Assembly: GCF_001006805.1 (NCBI RefSeq)
Contig: NZ_LN811351.1
Location: 64,883 to 128,882 of the forward strand
Length of the DNA: 64,000 nucleotides
Direction of reading: 5' to 3'
Source: Microvirga massiliensis
GTDB lineage: Bacteria; Pseudomonadota; Alphaproteobacteria; Rhizobiales; Beijerinckiaceae
Each line of letters begins with the position of its first letter. The stretch's first letter is position 1. Below the pieces are notes generated by a model. It did no database searches and was not told the origin of the DNA. It saw nothing but the letters and a program-made list of their open reading frames with translations. Positions 1-9,639 of the stretch are shown here, in pieces. The position numbers were made by a program, and so were the translations under genes.

Positions 1-105
1 GAGCACCTGGCGCGGGACGCGACGGTCGAAATCCTCTCCTTCGACGAGGCGCTCGTGCGCGCGCAGGATCTGCTGGGCCTCCGGATAGGCCTCATGGCCG
101 CCTGA
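1..105 (+). CDS. 3' end of an unknown gene (strand uncertain)
   Basis: An open frame enters from the left edge and ends with TGA just before nhaA. It encodes 34 residues, including the segment [16 protein letters not shown]. Third codon positions are about 90 percent G or C, as expected for a real gene here. The opposite strand is also open in the same codon phase, from a GTG at 144 to the left edge; it would begin [14 protein letters not shown] cannot decide between the two from so little sequence. No family is recognised. Confidence 0.3.
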   Translation, partial: EHLARDATVEILSFDEALVRAQDLLGLRIGLMAA

Positions 106-187
106 CAGCGCCGTCGCCCACGGACCGAACAAATCCCGATCCACGATGATTTCAGGGGCTTTTGCCCCGCTGAGGTCGCCTTTTCAC

Positions 188-1408
188 ATGGATGCTCCCG
201 CCCACCGCCCGCCGCCTTCGGTCCTTCGTAGATTCCTCGACAACGAGGCCTCGGGCGGTCTGGTGCTGATGGCGGCGGCCGCCCTGGCCCTGGTTGTTGC
301 GAACTCGCCGCTGGCCCCGGCCTATTTCGGCCTGCTCGAGACCGAGGTGTTCGGCCTCAGCGTCCTGCACTGGATCAACGATGCCCTGATGGCGGTGTTC
401 TTCCTGCTCGTCGGGCTCGAGATCAAGCGCGAGGTCCTGGACGGGCAGCTCTCCACCTGGCCGCGGCGCATCCTGCCCGGGGTCGCGGCGCTCGGCGGCA
501 TGCTCGTGCCGGCCTTGATCTATGTGGCCTTCAACCGGAGCGATCCGGCCACCCTGCGGGGCTGGGCCATTCCCACCGCCACCGACATCGCCTTCGCGCT
601 CGGGGTTCTGTCCCTGCTCGGCTCGCGGGTGCCGGTCTCGCTCAAGGTGTTCCTGACCGCCCTGGCGATCATCGACGACCTCGGGGCGGTGGTGATCATC
701 GCCCTGTTCTACACGGGGGATCTGTCGCGGCTCGCCCTCGGGAGCGCGGCCGCCGTGGTGGCCGCCCTCGTGGTGATGAACCGGAGCGGCGTCGTGTGGC
801 TCTGGCCCTATCTGCTGCTTGGCCTCGTGCTCTGGTTCTTCGTGCTGCGCTCGGGGGTGCACGCGACCATTGCCGGGGTGGTCCTGGCCCTGACGATCCC
901 CTTGCGTCGGTCGCCCGCCCGCCCCGACGACCTGGCGGGCTCGCCCCTGCACCGGCTCGAGCACGGGCTGCACAACGGGGTGGCGTTTCTCATCATCCCG
1001 CTCTTCGGCCTCGCGAATGCCGGCGTGTCGTTCGCGGGGGTGACGGCAGACGTGCTGTTCAACCCCCTCACGCTCGGCGTGGCGATGGGGCTCGTCTTCG
1101 GCAAGCTCATCGGCGTGTTCGGGAGCGGCTATCTGGTCATCCGTCTGGGCCTCGCGGATGTCCCCATGGGGGCCGGCAAGCTCCAGTTCCTGGGCATCGC
1201 GCTGCTGTGCGGGATCGGCTTCACGATGAGCCTGTTCATCGACATGCTCGCCTTCGCGGAGGACCCGCTGCTCCAGGAGGAGGCGAAGATCGGCATTCTG
1301 AGCGGTTCGCTGATCGCCGGCCTGGCGGGATGGGCCGTGTTGCGCGTCGCGCCCCGCGAGATCCCCCCGCCCGGATCCAGGAAGGGAGGCGTGATCCACA
1401 AGGCCTGA
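188..1408 (+). CDS. nhaA: Na+/H+ antiporter NhaA
   Basis: Electrogenic inner-membrane antiporter that expels Na+ in exchange for protons and supports pH and salt homeostasis. The 406-residue product has about twelve hydrophobic segments. It carries the diagnostic NhaA signatures: [11 protein letters not shown], the adjacent transport aspartates in [12 protein letters not shown], and the C-terminal [10 protein letters not shown], which holds the conserved lysine region in the family. The ATG at 188 is chosen because GAGG lies upstream of it. A longer in-frame start at 146 has no ribosome site and would add a non-conserved tail. It is the first of two sodium/proton antiporter systems side by side; the Mrp operon follows after 300 bp. 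Confidence 0.95.
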   Translation: MDAPAHRPPPSVLRRFLDNEASGGLVLMAAAALALVVANSPLAPAYFGLLETEVFGLSVLHWINDALMAVFFLLVGLEIKREVLDGQLSTWPRRILPGVAALGGMLVPALIYVAFNRSDPATLRGWAIPTATDIAFALGVLSLLGSRVPVSLKVFLTALAIIDDLGAVVIIALFYTGDLSRLALGSAAAVVAALVVMNRSGVVWLWPYLLLGLVLWFFVLRSGVHATIAGVVLALTIPLRRSPARPDDLAGSPLHRLEHGLHNGVAFLIIPLFGLANAGVSFAGVTADVLFNPLTLGVAMGLVFGKLIGVFGSGYLVIRLGLADVPMGAGKLQFLGIALLCGIGFTMSLFIDMLAFAEDPLLQEEAKIGILSGSLIAGLAGWAVLRVAPREIPPPGSRKGGVIHKA

Positions 1409-1532
1409 GTGCCGCGGACGCGCCGGGTCGGATCGCGTCGCGCATCCGCCATTGGGGCGAGGCCCCGGTGAGACCCGATGAAGCATGCCTCCATGGACCA
1501 GCGTCGACCCGGAGTCCTTCGATCGGACATCC

Positions 1533-1580
1533 GTTCAACTTCGTGAACACCGCTGCCCGGGGCCGTTCACTTTCGTGAAC
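1533..1580. promoter_or_regulatory. Paired palindromes, candidate activator-binding sites
   Basis: Two copies of a 16-bp palindrome lie at 1533-1548 (GTTCAACTTCGTGAAC) and 1565-1580 (GTTCACTTTCGTGAAC). The second has perfect six-base arms. They start 32 bp apart, about three helical turns, so two dimers would sit on the same face of the DNA. They lie about 120-150 bp upstream of the start expected from the sigma54-like promoter at 1667. That is typical for enhancer sites of NtrC-family activators, and one is encoded at the end of this operon (9636-10949). Binding is inferred. Confidence 0.6.
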
Positions 1581-1666
1581 ATCGTCATGTGCAGGTGCGG
1601 AGCGCGCTGCGCGGAAATGGGCCGAATTCCAGTGTTTCCCGGCCTGATTGCCTCCCGGGCATGAAC

Positions 1667-1682
1667 TGGCACGAAAATTTCT
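1667..1682 (+). promoter_or_regulatory. Sigma54-like promoter of the mrp operon
   Basis: The sequence TGGCACGAAAATTTCT matches the -24/-12 consensus TGGCACG-N4-TTGCW at all but one position (TTTC instead of TTGC). The GG and the -12 dinucleotide have the required 10-nt spacing. Transcription would start near 1693, just ahead of mnhA. The mismatch falls in the important GC of the -12 element, so the promoter may be weak or fully activator dependent. Confidence 0.5.
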
Positions 1683-1714
1683 AGGGGCTTGTCGAATGAC
1701 GAAAGCCTCCGTTG

Positions 1715-4015
1715 ATGGTCCTCCTTGCGTTAGTCGCCTTCTGCTTTGTCGCTGCACCCCTGGTGGGATGGCTAGGCCGACGCTCATCGCCACTGGTGGC
1801 GGTCGTGCCCGGGTTGCTGTTCCTGGGGTTCTGCACGTTGCTGCCCGCAGTCAGTGCCTGGGCAGTCGTCCAGGAGGCGCACGCCTGGATTCCGAGCCTC
1901 GGCGTCGCGGCCTCGTTCCGGGCGGATGGCCTGTCGCTGCTGTTCGCGTTGTTGATCAGCGGGATTGGGGCGGCAGTCTTCCTCTACGCCTCGTCCTACC
2001 TGCGGGGCTACGAACGTCTGGCCCGCTTCTACGTCGTGCTGACCCTCTTTATGGGATCGATGCTCGGTGCCGTGCTGGCCGACGATCTCGTCCTCCTCGT
2101 CGTGTTCTGGGAACTCACCAGCCTGACCTCCTTCCTGCTGATCGGATTTTCACCCGAGCAGGCTGAATCGCGCCGGGCGGCGCAGCAGGGCTTCCTGGTC
2201 ACATTCGCGGGTGGGCTGGCGATGCTGGCCGGGGTCATTCTCCTCGGCCATGCGGCCGGCACATTCTCGATCTCTCAAATCCTCGCACGGGGCGACGTCA
2301 TCGCCGCGCACCCGCTCGCGTCGGTCATCATCGTCCTGATCGCCGCGGGCGCGTTCGCCAAGTCGGCGCAGGCGCCGCTCCATTCATGGCTGGCCAATGC
2401 CATGGTTGCGCCGACGCCAGTGTCGGCCTTCCTGCATTCGGCGACCATGGTGAAACTCGGCGTCTACCTGCTGGCGCGCCTGAGTCCCGTCTTCGAGGGA
2501 CACGGGCTCTGGGTCCCTCTGCTCATGACCTTCGGAGCCGCGACCATGCTGGTGGGCGCGGTGCTGGCACTGCGCGAGACGGACCTTAAGCGTGTTCTCG
2601 CCTATTCCACGATCGTCTCGCTCGGGACGATGGTGCTGATGATCGGCATTCCCGGCGACCTGTCGGCCATGGCCGTCGTCACCTTCCTGACCGTCCACGC
2701 GCTCTACAGGGCCTGCCTGTTTCTCGTCGCGGGCATCATCGATCACGAGACCGGCACGCGTGACAGCTCCGCGCTCGGCGGCCTGCGTCACTCCATGCCG
2801 GTCACGGCTGCAGCGGCCCTGCTCGGCGGGCTCTCCATGGCGGGGCTGCCGCCCTTCATCGGCTTCGCGGCGAAGGAACTCGTCTACGAGACGAGCCTTG
2901 GCGCCTCCGCATCGTGGCTGGTTGTAGGTGTGGCGCTCCTCGCCAACGTCGTCATGGTGGTGGTCGCCGGCATCGTGACGGTGCGCTGTTTCCTCGGCGG
3001 AGCCGCGCCAACCCCGAAGGCTCCGCACGACCCAGGGGCTGCCATGCTGGCAGGCCCGGTGGCGCTGGCGCTGCTGGGACTCACCTTCGGCATCGCACCC
3101 TGGCTGGCCAGCGGCAGCCTCGTGGTGCCGGCCGCGAGCGCGATTGCGGGCCACCCGATCGAGTACAGGCTCTCGCTCTGGCACGGCTTCACGCCGATGA
3201 TCGCCTTGAGCGTGCTCACCCTCGTCTTGGGCGTGCTCATGTTCCGGCGGTGGGATGGCATGCGGGCGGCACTTGCGGGCGTCGTGCAGATCGATCTCTG
3301 GGGACCGGATCGGCTCTACGACCGAGGCATGGACGCGCTGCAGCGCCTCGCGCGCTGGCAAACCGGGGTGATCCAATCGGGAAGCCTGCGGACTTATGCC
3401 GGCCATACACTCACGGTCACCGCGCTGGCCGGGGCCGCGATGCTCTTCCTGCGAGATGGATGGGCGCTGCCCTCCTTCTCGGGAAGTCTGGCGCCCGATC
3501 TCGTGCTCGTCGTCCTGCTGGCGGCATCGGCCCTGGCCGTCACCGGCGCACGCAATTTCGTGTCCGGAATCGTGGCCGCCGGCATGGTCGGTTTCGCCAT
3601 CGCCCTGGTCTTCCTGTTCAATGGTGCTCCGGATCTTGCGTTCACCCAGTTCTCGGTGGAAGCCCTCGCCATCGTCATCCTGCTCGCCATTGTCGGCCGC
3701 CTGCCGTTCCGCGAGCGGGACTACCGAAGCCGAGACGAGCGCCTGCGTGATGCTGCCATAGCGATCGGCACCGGCCTGGTGGCGACGCTCGTGCTCCTGA
3801 GCGTTCTGGCGCAACCCTTCGACGAGAGGCTCTCCGACTTCTTTCGGCAGGCGAGCGTCCCGCAGGCACACGGGCGCAACCTCGTCAACGTCATCATCGT
3901 GGATTTCCGCGCCCTCGACACGCTGGGCGAGATCACCGTGCTCGGGCTCGCGGCAATCGCGGCTGCCGCCGTGATCGTCGGATTGAGGCGCAAGACGGAA
4001 GGACGGCCATCATGA
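1715..4015 (+). CDS. mnhA: Mrp/Mnh antiporter subunit A
   Basis: Largest subunit of the multisubunit Na+(K+)/H+ antiporter in the inner membrane, related to NuoL of complex I. The 766 residues match full-length MrpA. The N-terminal proton-channel domain has [14 protein letters not shown] with its conserved Glu and [16 protein letters not shown] with its conserved Lys. The C-terminal third holds the MbhD/MbhE-type region ([20 protein letters not shown]). A TTG at 1712 directly precedes the ATG at 1715; neither has a strong ribosome site. It overlaps mnhB by four bases and opens a seven-gene antiporter operon. Confidence 0.95.
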   Translation: MVLLALVAFCFVAAPLVGWLGRRSSPLVAVVPGLLFLGFCTLLPAVSAWAVVQEAHAWIPSLGVAASFRADGLSLLFALLISGIGAAVFLYASSYLRGYERLARFYVVLTLFMGSMLGAVLADDLVLLVVFWELTSLTSFLLIGFSPEQAESRRAAQQGFLVTFAGGLAMLAGVILLGHAAGTFSISQILARGDVIAAHPLASVIIVLIAAGAFAKSAQAPLHSWLANAMVAPTPVSAFLHSATMVKLGVYLLARLSPVFEGHGLWVPLLMTFGAATMLVGAVLALRETDLKRVLAYSTIVSLGTMVLMIGIPGDLSAMAVVTFLTVHALYRACLFLVAGIIDHETGTRDSSALGGLRHSMPVTAAAALLGGLSMAGLPPFIGFAAKELVYETSLGASASWLVVGVALLANVVMVVVAGIVTVRCFLGGAAPTPKAPHDPGAAMLAGPVALALLGLTFGIAPWLASGSLVVPAASAIAGHPIEYRLSLWHGFTPMIALSVLTLVLGVLMFRRWDGMRAALAGVVQIDLWGPDRLYDRGMDALQRLARWQTGVIQSGSLRTYAGHTLTVTALAGAAMLFLRDGWALPSFSGSLAPDLVLVVLLAASALAVTGARNFVSGIVAAGMVGFAIALVFLFNGAPDLAFTQFSVEALAIVILLAIVGRLPFRERDYRSRDERLRDAAIAIGTGLVATLVLLSVLAQPFDERLSDFFRQASVPQAHGRNLVNVIIVDFRALDTLGEITVLGLAAIAAAAVIVGLRRKTEGRPS

Positions 4016-4410
4016 ACTCCCTCATCCTGCGAACGACCAGCCGGGCGGTCCTGCCGACTGCCCTGATCTTCTCCATCTACGTGCTCCTTCGAGGGCACAA
4101 CGAGCCCGGCGGCGGCTTCATCGGAGGGCTGATCGCGGCGGCGGGGCTGGCGGTCCACGCGCTGCCACGCGGCGGAGATGCGCTCATGTCGCTCCTGCGC
4201 GTCTCTCCGAAGGCGATCATCGGAACCGGTCTCTCCCTCGCGCTGATCTCCGGGCTGCCAGCCCTCCTCATGGCCGAGCCGTTCCTCACGCATCAGTGGG
4301 CGTTTCCCGGCGGGATCGCGATCAGCACGACGCTCATCTTCGACACCGGCGTCTATCTCGCGGTCATCGGCTCCGTCCTGACCTTCCTGTCCTACTACTT
4401 GGAGAACTGA
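4012..4410 (+). CDS. mnhB: Mrp/Mnh antiporter subunit B
   Basis: Small membrane subunit of the Mrp complex, 132 residues with four predicted transmembrane segments. It has the subunit B signature near the N-terminus ([16 protein letters not shown]) and the typical C-terminal [11 protein letters not shown]. Its ATG overlaps the end of mnhA (ATGA), so translation is coupled. B subunits in other bacteria are near 140 residues, so this one is complete. Confidence 0.93.
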   Translation: MNSLILRTTSRAVLPTALIFSIYVLLRGHNEPGGGFIGGLIAAAGLAVHALPRGGDALMSLLRVSPKAIIGTGLSLALISGLPALLMAEPFLTHQWAFPGGIAISTTLIFDTGVYLAVIGSVLTFLSYYLEN

Positions 4411-4411
4411 G

Positions 4412-4816
4412 TTGGAGCCCGCCTTCGCTCTCGCCTTCGGGATTATGGTGTCGGTCTCGGCCTACCTGATCCTGTCGCGCAACGTGCTCAGGATCGTGCT
4501 GGGGCTGCTTGTCCTCGGCAACGCCGCCAATATGGCGATCTTCCTGTCGGGAAGGATCGGCACGCGCATCCCGCCTCTCGTCCCGGATGGCGGGATAACG
4601 ATCGCAGCGAGCGCCAATCCGCTGCCGCAGGCCCTCATCCTAACGGCGATCGTCATCTCGTTCGCGTTGGTGGCCTTCACCGCCGTCCTCTTCGAGAGTG
4701 CGAACCGTCGCCTCGGGACGGTCGATACGGAGGCCATGCGCGAGGCCGAGCCGCGCGAAGACAGTGTGGCAGAACCCGAGAGAAGAGTGCCCATCCCGTT
4801 GCGGGAGCTGGCATAA
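4412..4816 (+). CDS. mnhC: Mrp/Mnh antiporter subunit C
   Basis: NuoK-like membrane subunit, 134 residues with three hydrophobic helices (about 5-25, 30-48 and 70-95). The segment ANPLPQALILTAIVISFA is characteristic of MnhC/NuoK. Translation starts at a TTG one base after the mnhB stop; no ATG is available at the conserved N-terminus. A charged tail of about 30 residues (EAEPREDSVAEPERR) extends past the usual end and has no known role. It overlaps mnhD by one base. Confidence 0.92.
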   Translation: MEPAFALAFGIMVSVSAYLILSRNVLRIVLGLLVLGNAANMAIFLSGRIGTRIPPLVPDGGITIAASANPLPQALILTAIVISFALVAFTAVLFESANRRLGTVDTEAMREAEPREDSVAEPERRVPIPLRELA

Positions 4817-6360
4817 TGAACGCTCATCTGCTGCTCACCGCACCGATCGCATTTCCGCTCGGTGGCATCGCGCTGTGCGCCATGCTGTGGAGCCGTCCGC
4901 TTGCACAGCGCGCCGTCAGTCTGCTGGCGAGCCTGGGGCTGCTCCTGGCGTCCATCGCCCTGCTGGCGTCAGTTCGTGATGGGACGGTGCTCGCGACGCA
5001 GTTCGGCGCATGGTCGGCACCGTTCGGCATCACGTTCGTCGCCGACATGTTCGCGGCTGCCATGGTGCTGATCACCGGACTTATGGCAGTCGCCGTCAAT
5101 ATCCACGGAATGGTCGACGGCGCACAGGCACGCGAGCAGGCCTTCTTCCATCCGCTCTATCAGGGACTGTTGCTTGGAGTGACTGGCGCATTCCTGACCG
5201 GCGACATCTTCAATCTTTACGTCTGGTTCGAGGTGATGCTGATCGCTTCGTTCGGGCTTCTGACACTCGGCGGCACGCGAGCGCAGCTCGATGCCGGCGT
5301 CAAGTACGTGACGCTGAATCTCCTCGCGACGACGCTGTTCCTGATCGTCGTGGCGTTTCTCTACGGTGTCTCCGGAACCCTCAACATGGCCGATCTGGCT
5401 CGGGTTCTACCGACCCTCGAGAACCAGGGCCTGGTCACGACGATCGCCGTCCTGTTCCTGGTCGCCTTCGGCGCCAAGGCAGCGGCATTCCCGCTCTTCT
5501 TCTGGCTGCCGGCTGCCTATCACACGGCATCGGCTCCGGTCGCCGCGATCTTCGCCGCACTGCTCACCAAGGTCGGTGTCTACGCGATCATGCGAAGCTT
5601 CACGCTCCTGTTCGATGGGGATGCAGGAGTCACGGGGCCAGTAATCGGTGCGGTCGCGGCCGTGACGATGGTGACGGGCGTCCTGGGCGCGGCAGCGCAT
5701 TTCGACATCCGCCGCATCCTCTCGTTCCACATCATCAGCCAGATCGGCTACATGCTGCTCGGCGTGGCCGTCGCCACGCCGCCGGCGGTAGGCGGTGCGA
5801 TCCTCTACGTGATCCACCACATCATCGTGAAGGCGAACCTGTTCCTGATCGCCGGCACGATCAACCGGGCGGGCGGCTCCTTTGACCTGAAGGAGATTGG
5901 CGGGCTCTACCGCCACCTTCCATTCCTGGGCGTTCTTTTCCTCATTCCGGCATTGTCGCTGGCCGGGCTGCCACCGCTTTCCGGCTTCTGGTCGAAGTTC
6001 GTGGTGATCAAGGCGAGCCTGAATGCAGGACATGGAATCCTCGCCGCCACCGGTCTCGTGGTCGGACTTCTGACGCTTTATTCGATGCTGAAGATCTGGA
6101 ACGAGGCCTTCTGGAAGGCTGCGCCTGAAGGCCAGGACATTGCCATGCGTGCCTGGCGCTCCGACAGACCGGTGCGGCTGGCCATGCTCGGCCCGATCAT
6201 CGCACTGGCGGCCATAACGATCACCATCGGCCTCTTCGCGGAGCCGTTCGTCGACTTTTCGATGCGGGCTGGCGAACAGATGCTCGACAAGACGGCGTAC
6301 ATCAACGCGGTCTTTAGCGAGTCTTCGACAACCGAACGTGTGGCGGAGGTACGGCCATGA
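4816..6360 (+). CDS. mnhD: Mrp/Mnh antiporter subunit D
   Basis: NuoM/NuoN-like proton-translocating subunit of the Mrp antiporter. It has 514 residues and about fourteen membrane helices, the usual size. The conserved Glu lies in NLYVWFEVMLIASFGLL, the conserved Lys in AFGAKAAAFPLFFWLP, and the family segment HFDIRRILSFHIISQIGYML is intact. It overlaps mnhE by four bases. The gene order A-B-C-D-E-F-G is the canonical one. Confidence 0.95.
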   Translation: MNAHLLLTAPIAFPLGGIALCAMLWSRPLAQRAVSLLASLGLLLASIALLASVRDGTVLATQFGAWSAPFGITFVADMFAAAMVLITGLMAVAVNIHGMVDGAQAREQAFFHPLYQGLLLGVTGAFLTGDIFNLYVWFEVMLIASFGLLTLGGTRAQLDAGVKYVTLNLLATTLFLIVVAFLYGVSGTLNMADLARVLPTLENQGLVTTIAVLFLVAFGAKAAAFPLFFWLPAAYHTASAPVAAIFAALLTKVGVYAIMRSFTLLFDGDAGVTGPVIGAVAAVTMVTGVLGAAAHFDIRRILSFHIISQIGYMLLGVAVATPPAVGGAILYVIHHIIVKANLFLIAGTINRAGGSFDLKEIGGLYRHLPFLGVLFLIPALSLAGLPPLSGFWSKFVVIKASLNAGHGILAATGLVVGLLTLYSMLKIWNEAFWKAAPEGQDIAMRAWRSDRPVRLAMLGPIIALAAITITIGLFAEPFVDFSMRAGEQMLDKTAYINAVFSESSTTERVAEVRP

Positions 6361-6689
6361 GACCATTCGCAGCGGCAGCAGGTGCCTGGATCCGCTTGGC
6401 CGCGCTCTTCTTCCGGGAACTCATCCTCTCGGTCAAGGACGTGGCGGCGACGGTGTTGCAGCCGCGACGTCCGATCCGCTCCGCGATCGTCGCGGTTCCC
6501 CTCGATCTCAGGAGTGACGAAGGCATCACCTTGCTTGCGAACATGATCACGCTGACGCCCGGCACCACCAGCCTGCATGTCAGCCAGGACCGGTCGACCC
6601 TCTACGTCCATGTGATGAACGCCTCCGATGAGAGTATCCGGCAGATCAAGAGCGGGTTCGAGAGCAGCGTAAAGGAGGTGCTCCCATGA
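6357..6689 (+). CDS. mnhE: Mrp/Mnh antiporter subunit E (short form)
   Basis: The 110-residue product contains the C-terminal MnhE core: a membrane-proximal helix (FFRELILSVKDVAATVLQPR) and the conserved LANMITLTPGTTSLHVS. Subunit E proteins are usually about 155-165 residues and start with two extra membrane helices. These are absent here, and mnhD ends directly in front, so there is no room for them in this operon. The gene is otherwise intact and coupled by overlaps on both sides (mnhD and mnhF). Confidence 0.88.
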   Translation: MRPFAAAAGAWIRLAALFFRELILSVKDVAATVLQPRRPIRSAIVAVPLDLRSDEGITLLANMITLTPGTTSLHVSQDRSTLYVHVMNASDESIRQIKSGFESSVKEVLP

Positions 6690-6979
6690 GCGGGGTGGCC
6701 GTCCAAGTGGCGGGCATGGCGGTTTCGGCCGTGCTGTTGCTGACCGCGATGGTGTGCGCCGCCATTAGCATCATTCGCGGGCCTGGCGCACCGGACCGTG
6801 TCGTTGCCCTCGACATGCTGAGTCTGCTCGGCGTGGCAGCGGCAGGGATTGCGGCCCTGGTGTCCGGCGATACCGCATTCATCGACATCGCTCTTGGCGT
6901 TGCACTCGTAGGGTTCCTCGCGACCGTAGCCTTCGCGGGATTCATCGAGCGCGGATCGATTAACGAGGAGGAGAGATGA
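6686..6979 (+). CDS. mnhF: Mrp/Mnh antiporter subunit F
   Basis: Small membrane subunit of 97 residues with three helices. It has the diagnostic family segment IIRGPGAPDRVVALDMLS at the end of the first helix and AFIDIALGVALVGFLATVAF near the C-terminus. It overlaps mnhE and mnhG-usp by four bases each (ATGA), so the whole antiporter is translationally coupled. Confidence 0.93.
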   Translation: MSGVAVQVAGMAVSAVLLLTAMVCAAISIIRGPGAPDRVVALDMLSLLGVAAAGIAALVSGDTAFIDIALGVALVGFLATVAFAGFIERGSINEEER

Positions 6980-8169
6980 TGGCGGCCTGGTTTGCTCCAT
7001 TCTTCCTGGTCGGCGGTGCTGTAATCTGCCTGATCGCCGCCATCGGATTGCTGCAACTTCCGGATTTCTTCATGCGTATGCATGCCGCGACGAAGGCGGG
7101 CGTCGTGGGCTGCGGTCTTGTCCTGATCGGGGTGGGATTTGCCTATCCGTCACCGGTCATATGGATGAAGATCGCAATTGCGATCGTGTTCCTCCTGCTC
7201 ACCACTCCGGTCACAGGTCACCTGCTTGCGCGCGCCGGCTATGTCGCCGGAGTACCGCTCTGGGGCGGGACCTTGCGTGATCAACTCGAGGGAGAATTGG
7301 AGCGGGGCCAGTTCGAGTGGCCTACCGCCATGACCAAGACGGGCTGGGATCGTCACTATGACCGAGAACGAGAGAGAGGGACGATCGCGAGGATTGTGGT
7401 TGCCTTGGCCAGTGGGCCGGACACGGATGCTGCGATCGGCCACGCAGTTGCGTTGGCGAAGACACATAGGGCGGAGCTGGTCGGGCTTGCGATCATCGAT
7501 ACCAAGCGGTTGAGCAATGTGGGCCCGGTGCCGATCGGCGGTGGCTACTACGCGGCCCAGCTTCGCAGCAGCCTGATCGAAAAGGCACGTCACGCTCTGG
7601 CCGAGGCCGTCCAGAGGTTCGAGCAGGCTGCGGGTGCTGCCGGGATTCCTTTCACGGTTGCTATGGAGGAGGGCGATCCTGCAAAGATACTCTCCGGCCA
7701 ACAAAGTCCGGACAGCCTCGTGATGGTGGGCCGCCGCGGGTGGTTCGATCACGGCGTCTCCGACGCAGGAATCGAGCCGCTCCCGCATCTCGTGCGTCGC
7801 GGCATCTGGCCGTTAATCGGCGTTTCCGGGGCACCGTCGGAGGTGCGCAGGATCAGCTTCGTTCACGACGGATCCCGCCACAGCGACCGCACCTGGAAGT
7901 GGCTGCTCATGCTCGATCCCTGGCCCCAGGCAGCCGTACGCCTGATGCCCGACGACAATGCCGCACAAGATGACCTGCGGGAGGCACGTGCGATCGCGCA
8001 TGGCCTGAGGCGGAGCTTCGAGGAGGAGCGCGGCGTCGCGACGGCCGGCCGGATTGCTGCATCCCAGGTCGTGATCTTCGGGAATGAGGGTCACGCCGGC
8101 TGGATCAACCGGGCCAGAATGGCCGCTCGCCCGCGCCTGGATGAAGTCCCCATCGTGATCTTCGGTTGA
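6976..8169 (+). CDS. mnhG: MnhG fused to a universal-stress-protein domain
   Basis: The first 90 or so residues are a complete MnhG subunit with three helices (IAAIGLLQLPDFFMRMHAAT, then IVFLLLTTPVTGHLLARA). They continue without a stop into a soluble domain of about 280 residues. That domain starts after a linker and resembles UspA tandem folds: RIVVALASGPDTDAAIGHAV and ELVGLAIID, then a second half with RISFVHDGSRHSDRTWKWLL. Ordinary MnhG proteins have 100-130 residues. The stress domain would face the cytoplasm at the antiporter and could sense a nucleotide or energy state; this is inference. A clear ATP-binding Gly-rich loop was not seen. It ends 42 bases before the kinase gene. Confidence 0.85.
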   Translation: MMAAWFAPFFLVGGAVICLIAAIGLLQLPDFFMRMHAATKAGVVGCGLVLIGVGFAYPSPVIWMKIAIAIVFLLLTTPVTGHLLARAGYVAGVPLWGGTLRDQLEGELERGQFEWPTAMTKTGWDRHYDRERERGTIARIVVALASGPDTDAAIGHAVALAKTHRAELVGLAIIDTKRLSNVGPVPIGGGYYAAQLRSSLIEKARHALAEAVQRFEQAAGAAGIPFTVAMEEGDPAKILSGQQSPDSLVMVGRRGWFDHGVSDAGIEPLPHLVRRGIWPLIGVSGAPSEVRRISFVHDGSRHSDRTWKWLLMLDPWPQAAVRLMPDDNAAQDDLREARAIAHGLRRSFEEERGVATAGRIAASQVVIFGNEGHAGWINRARMAARPRLDEVPIVIFG

Positions 8170-8211
8170 GCTCACGCCATGAGGCTGTAACTCTCCGTCC
8201 CGTATGAGCGC

Positions 8212-9639
8212 GTGGAGAGTCCCTTCGTGCAGACCCTGGCCTTCAGACTGCCGGTCACGTTAAGGCTGCCGCTGGCTGCCGCCGGCATGATCTTTGTCGC
8301 GGCTGTTGCCTCGACCCAGACCGCAATCGTCCTTATGGGGCGGCTCGCCGATCAACAGGTCGAGACCCTCGGCCAAGTCTACCTCGACGGGCTTTCCGCC
8401 GCTCTTCTGCCCCATATCTCCGGGGCCGACGGGGCCGCCATCCACGGAGTGCTGCACCAGGCGCTGGCGTTCCACCAGGGTGTCGTAGACCGGCGGCTGG
8501 TGTTCCTCGATCCCGCCCGGGATCTGGTGGTTGACGTCAGCAGACCGGACGCCGCGGACGATGCGGCAATGCCGGCCGACGTGGGCCGGACGGACAGCGG
8601 CATGACTCATTCCGACGGCGGCATCTGGATCTGGCGCGAGCTCGACGACGGGCCTACCAGGTACGGGATCGTCGCAGCAAATCTCGATACACGGGCTTTC
8701 GACGAGGAACGCAACCTGCTGCGTTGGCTCCTGCTGTTGATTGACCTTGCGTTCAGTGGCCTCTGCGCGGTCCTCGGCCACTTCATGGTCAGGCGTATCC
8801 AGCAGCCGATGACGGCAATCGCACGCCATCTTTACCAGGCCGCGCTCGGGATGCTCCGCCCCATGGAGGAGAGCGAGATGCCCGCAGGCGATCTACAGGC
8901 CGAGCGGATGTTTCATGCGTTCAATGCTATGGCCCATGCCACTCACGAGCGGGAAGGCCTCCTGTCCCACCTTGCCGACCAACAGCGGGATGCCGTGCTC
9001 GGCCGCCTCGCGGCGACGATCGCTCACGAAGTCCGTAATCCCCTGGGGGGCATGAAAACCGCGATCAGTACCTTGAGGCGCTTCGGCGATCGCCCCGACA
9101 CGCGGGATGAGGCCGTCGGGTTTCTCGAGCGTGGCGTGCGTGCGCTCGAGGAAGTGGTCGACGCGACGCTGGAAAGCCATCGCTCACGCCCCGGCTGGCG
9201 GCGGCTTTCGCGACAGGATTTCAGGGATCTCGTCCTGCTCGTCGAGGCGGACGGCAGATCGCGCGACGTCTCGGTCGTCGCCGATCTCGGCATTCCGGAC
9301 GAGATTCCCGTAGCCGCCCTGGAGGTTCGCCAAATCCTGCTGAACCTGCTCCTGAATGCCGTGCGCGCTTCGACCAAGGGAGGGGCGGTGACGATGAGCG
9401 CTACCGTTGGCGATGCGGAGTTGGTCGTCAATGTTCGCGATCAAGGAAGCGGATTGAGCCCGGGAATGGCGCGTGCCCTCGAGACCGGGAAAGCCATCGA
9501 CGACGTGCCAGGGTTGGGCGTTGCCGTCTTGATCCGCCTGGTCGAGCGTCTGCGAGGGCGAGTGGCAATCGAGTCGAAGCCGGGCCTCGGCACTAGCATC
9601 ACGTTACGCCTCCCGTTCCAGGAGGACGCATCCTCATGA
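8212..9639 (+). CDS. Membrane sensor histidine kinase, NtrB-like core
   Basis: A 475-residue kinase with a helix at about 20-42, a periplasmic sensor region of about 130 residues, a second helix at about 168-192, a HAMP-like linker and a HisKA/HATPase core. The phosphorylated His is residue 272 in IAHEVRNPLGGMKTAI. The N box is ILLNLLLNAVRAS, with G boxes VRDQGSGLS and GLGVAVLIRLVERL. Translation appears to start at GTG; no ATG fits. It overlaps the response regulator gene by four bases and follows mnhG-usp closely, so it belongs to the mrp operon. The periplasmic sensor matches no domain I know; Na+, pH or envelope stress are guesses. Confidence 0.88.
   Translation: MESPFVQTLAFRLPVTLRLPLAAAGMIFVAAVASTQTAIVLMGRLADQQVETLGQVYLDGLSAALLPHISGADGAAIHGVLHQALAFHQGVVDRRLVFLDPARDLVVDVSRPDAADDAAMPADVGRTDSGMTHSDGGIWIWRELDDGPTRYGIVAANLDTRAFDEERNLLRWLLLLIDLAFSGLCAVLGHFMVRRIQQPMTAIARHLYQAALGMLRPMEESEMPAGDLQAERMFHAFNAMAHATHEREGLLSHLADQQRDAVLGRLAATIAHEVRNPLGGMKTAISTLRRFGDRPDTRDEAVGFLERGVRALEEVVDATLESHRSRPGWRRLSRQDFRDLVLLVEADGRSRDVSVVADLGIPDEIPVAALEVRQILLNLLLNAVRASTKGGAVTMSATVGDAELVVNVRDQGSGLSPGMARALETGKAIDDVPGLGVAVLIRLVERLRGRVAIESKPGLGTSITLRLPFQEDASS

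Noticed and set aside
152-3871. Long minus-strand frames opposite nhaA (444 codons) and mnhA (495 codons)
   Set aside because: They are rich in Arg, His, Glu and Gln, resemble no family and lie exactly antisense to well-identified membrane proteins. GC-rich codon bias keeps such frames open.
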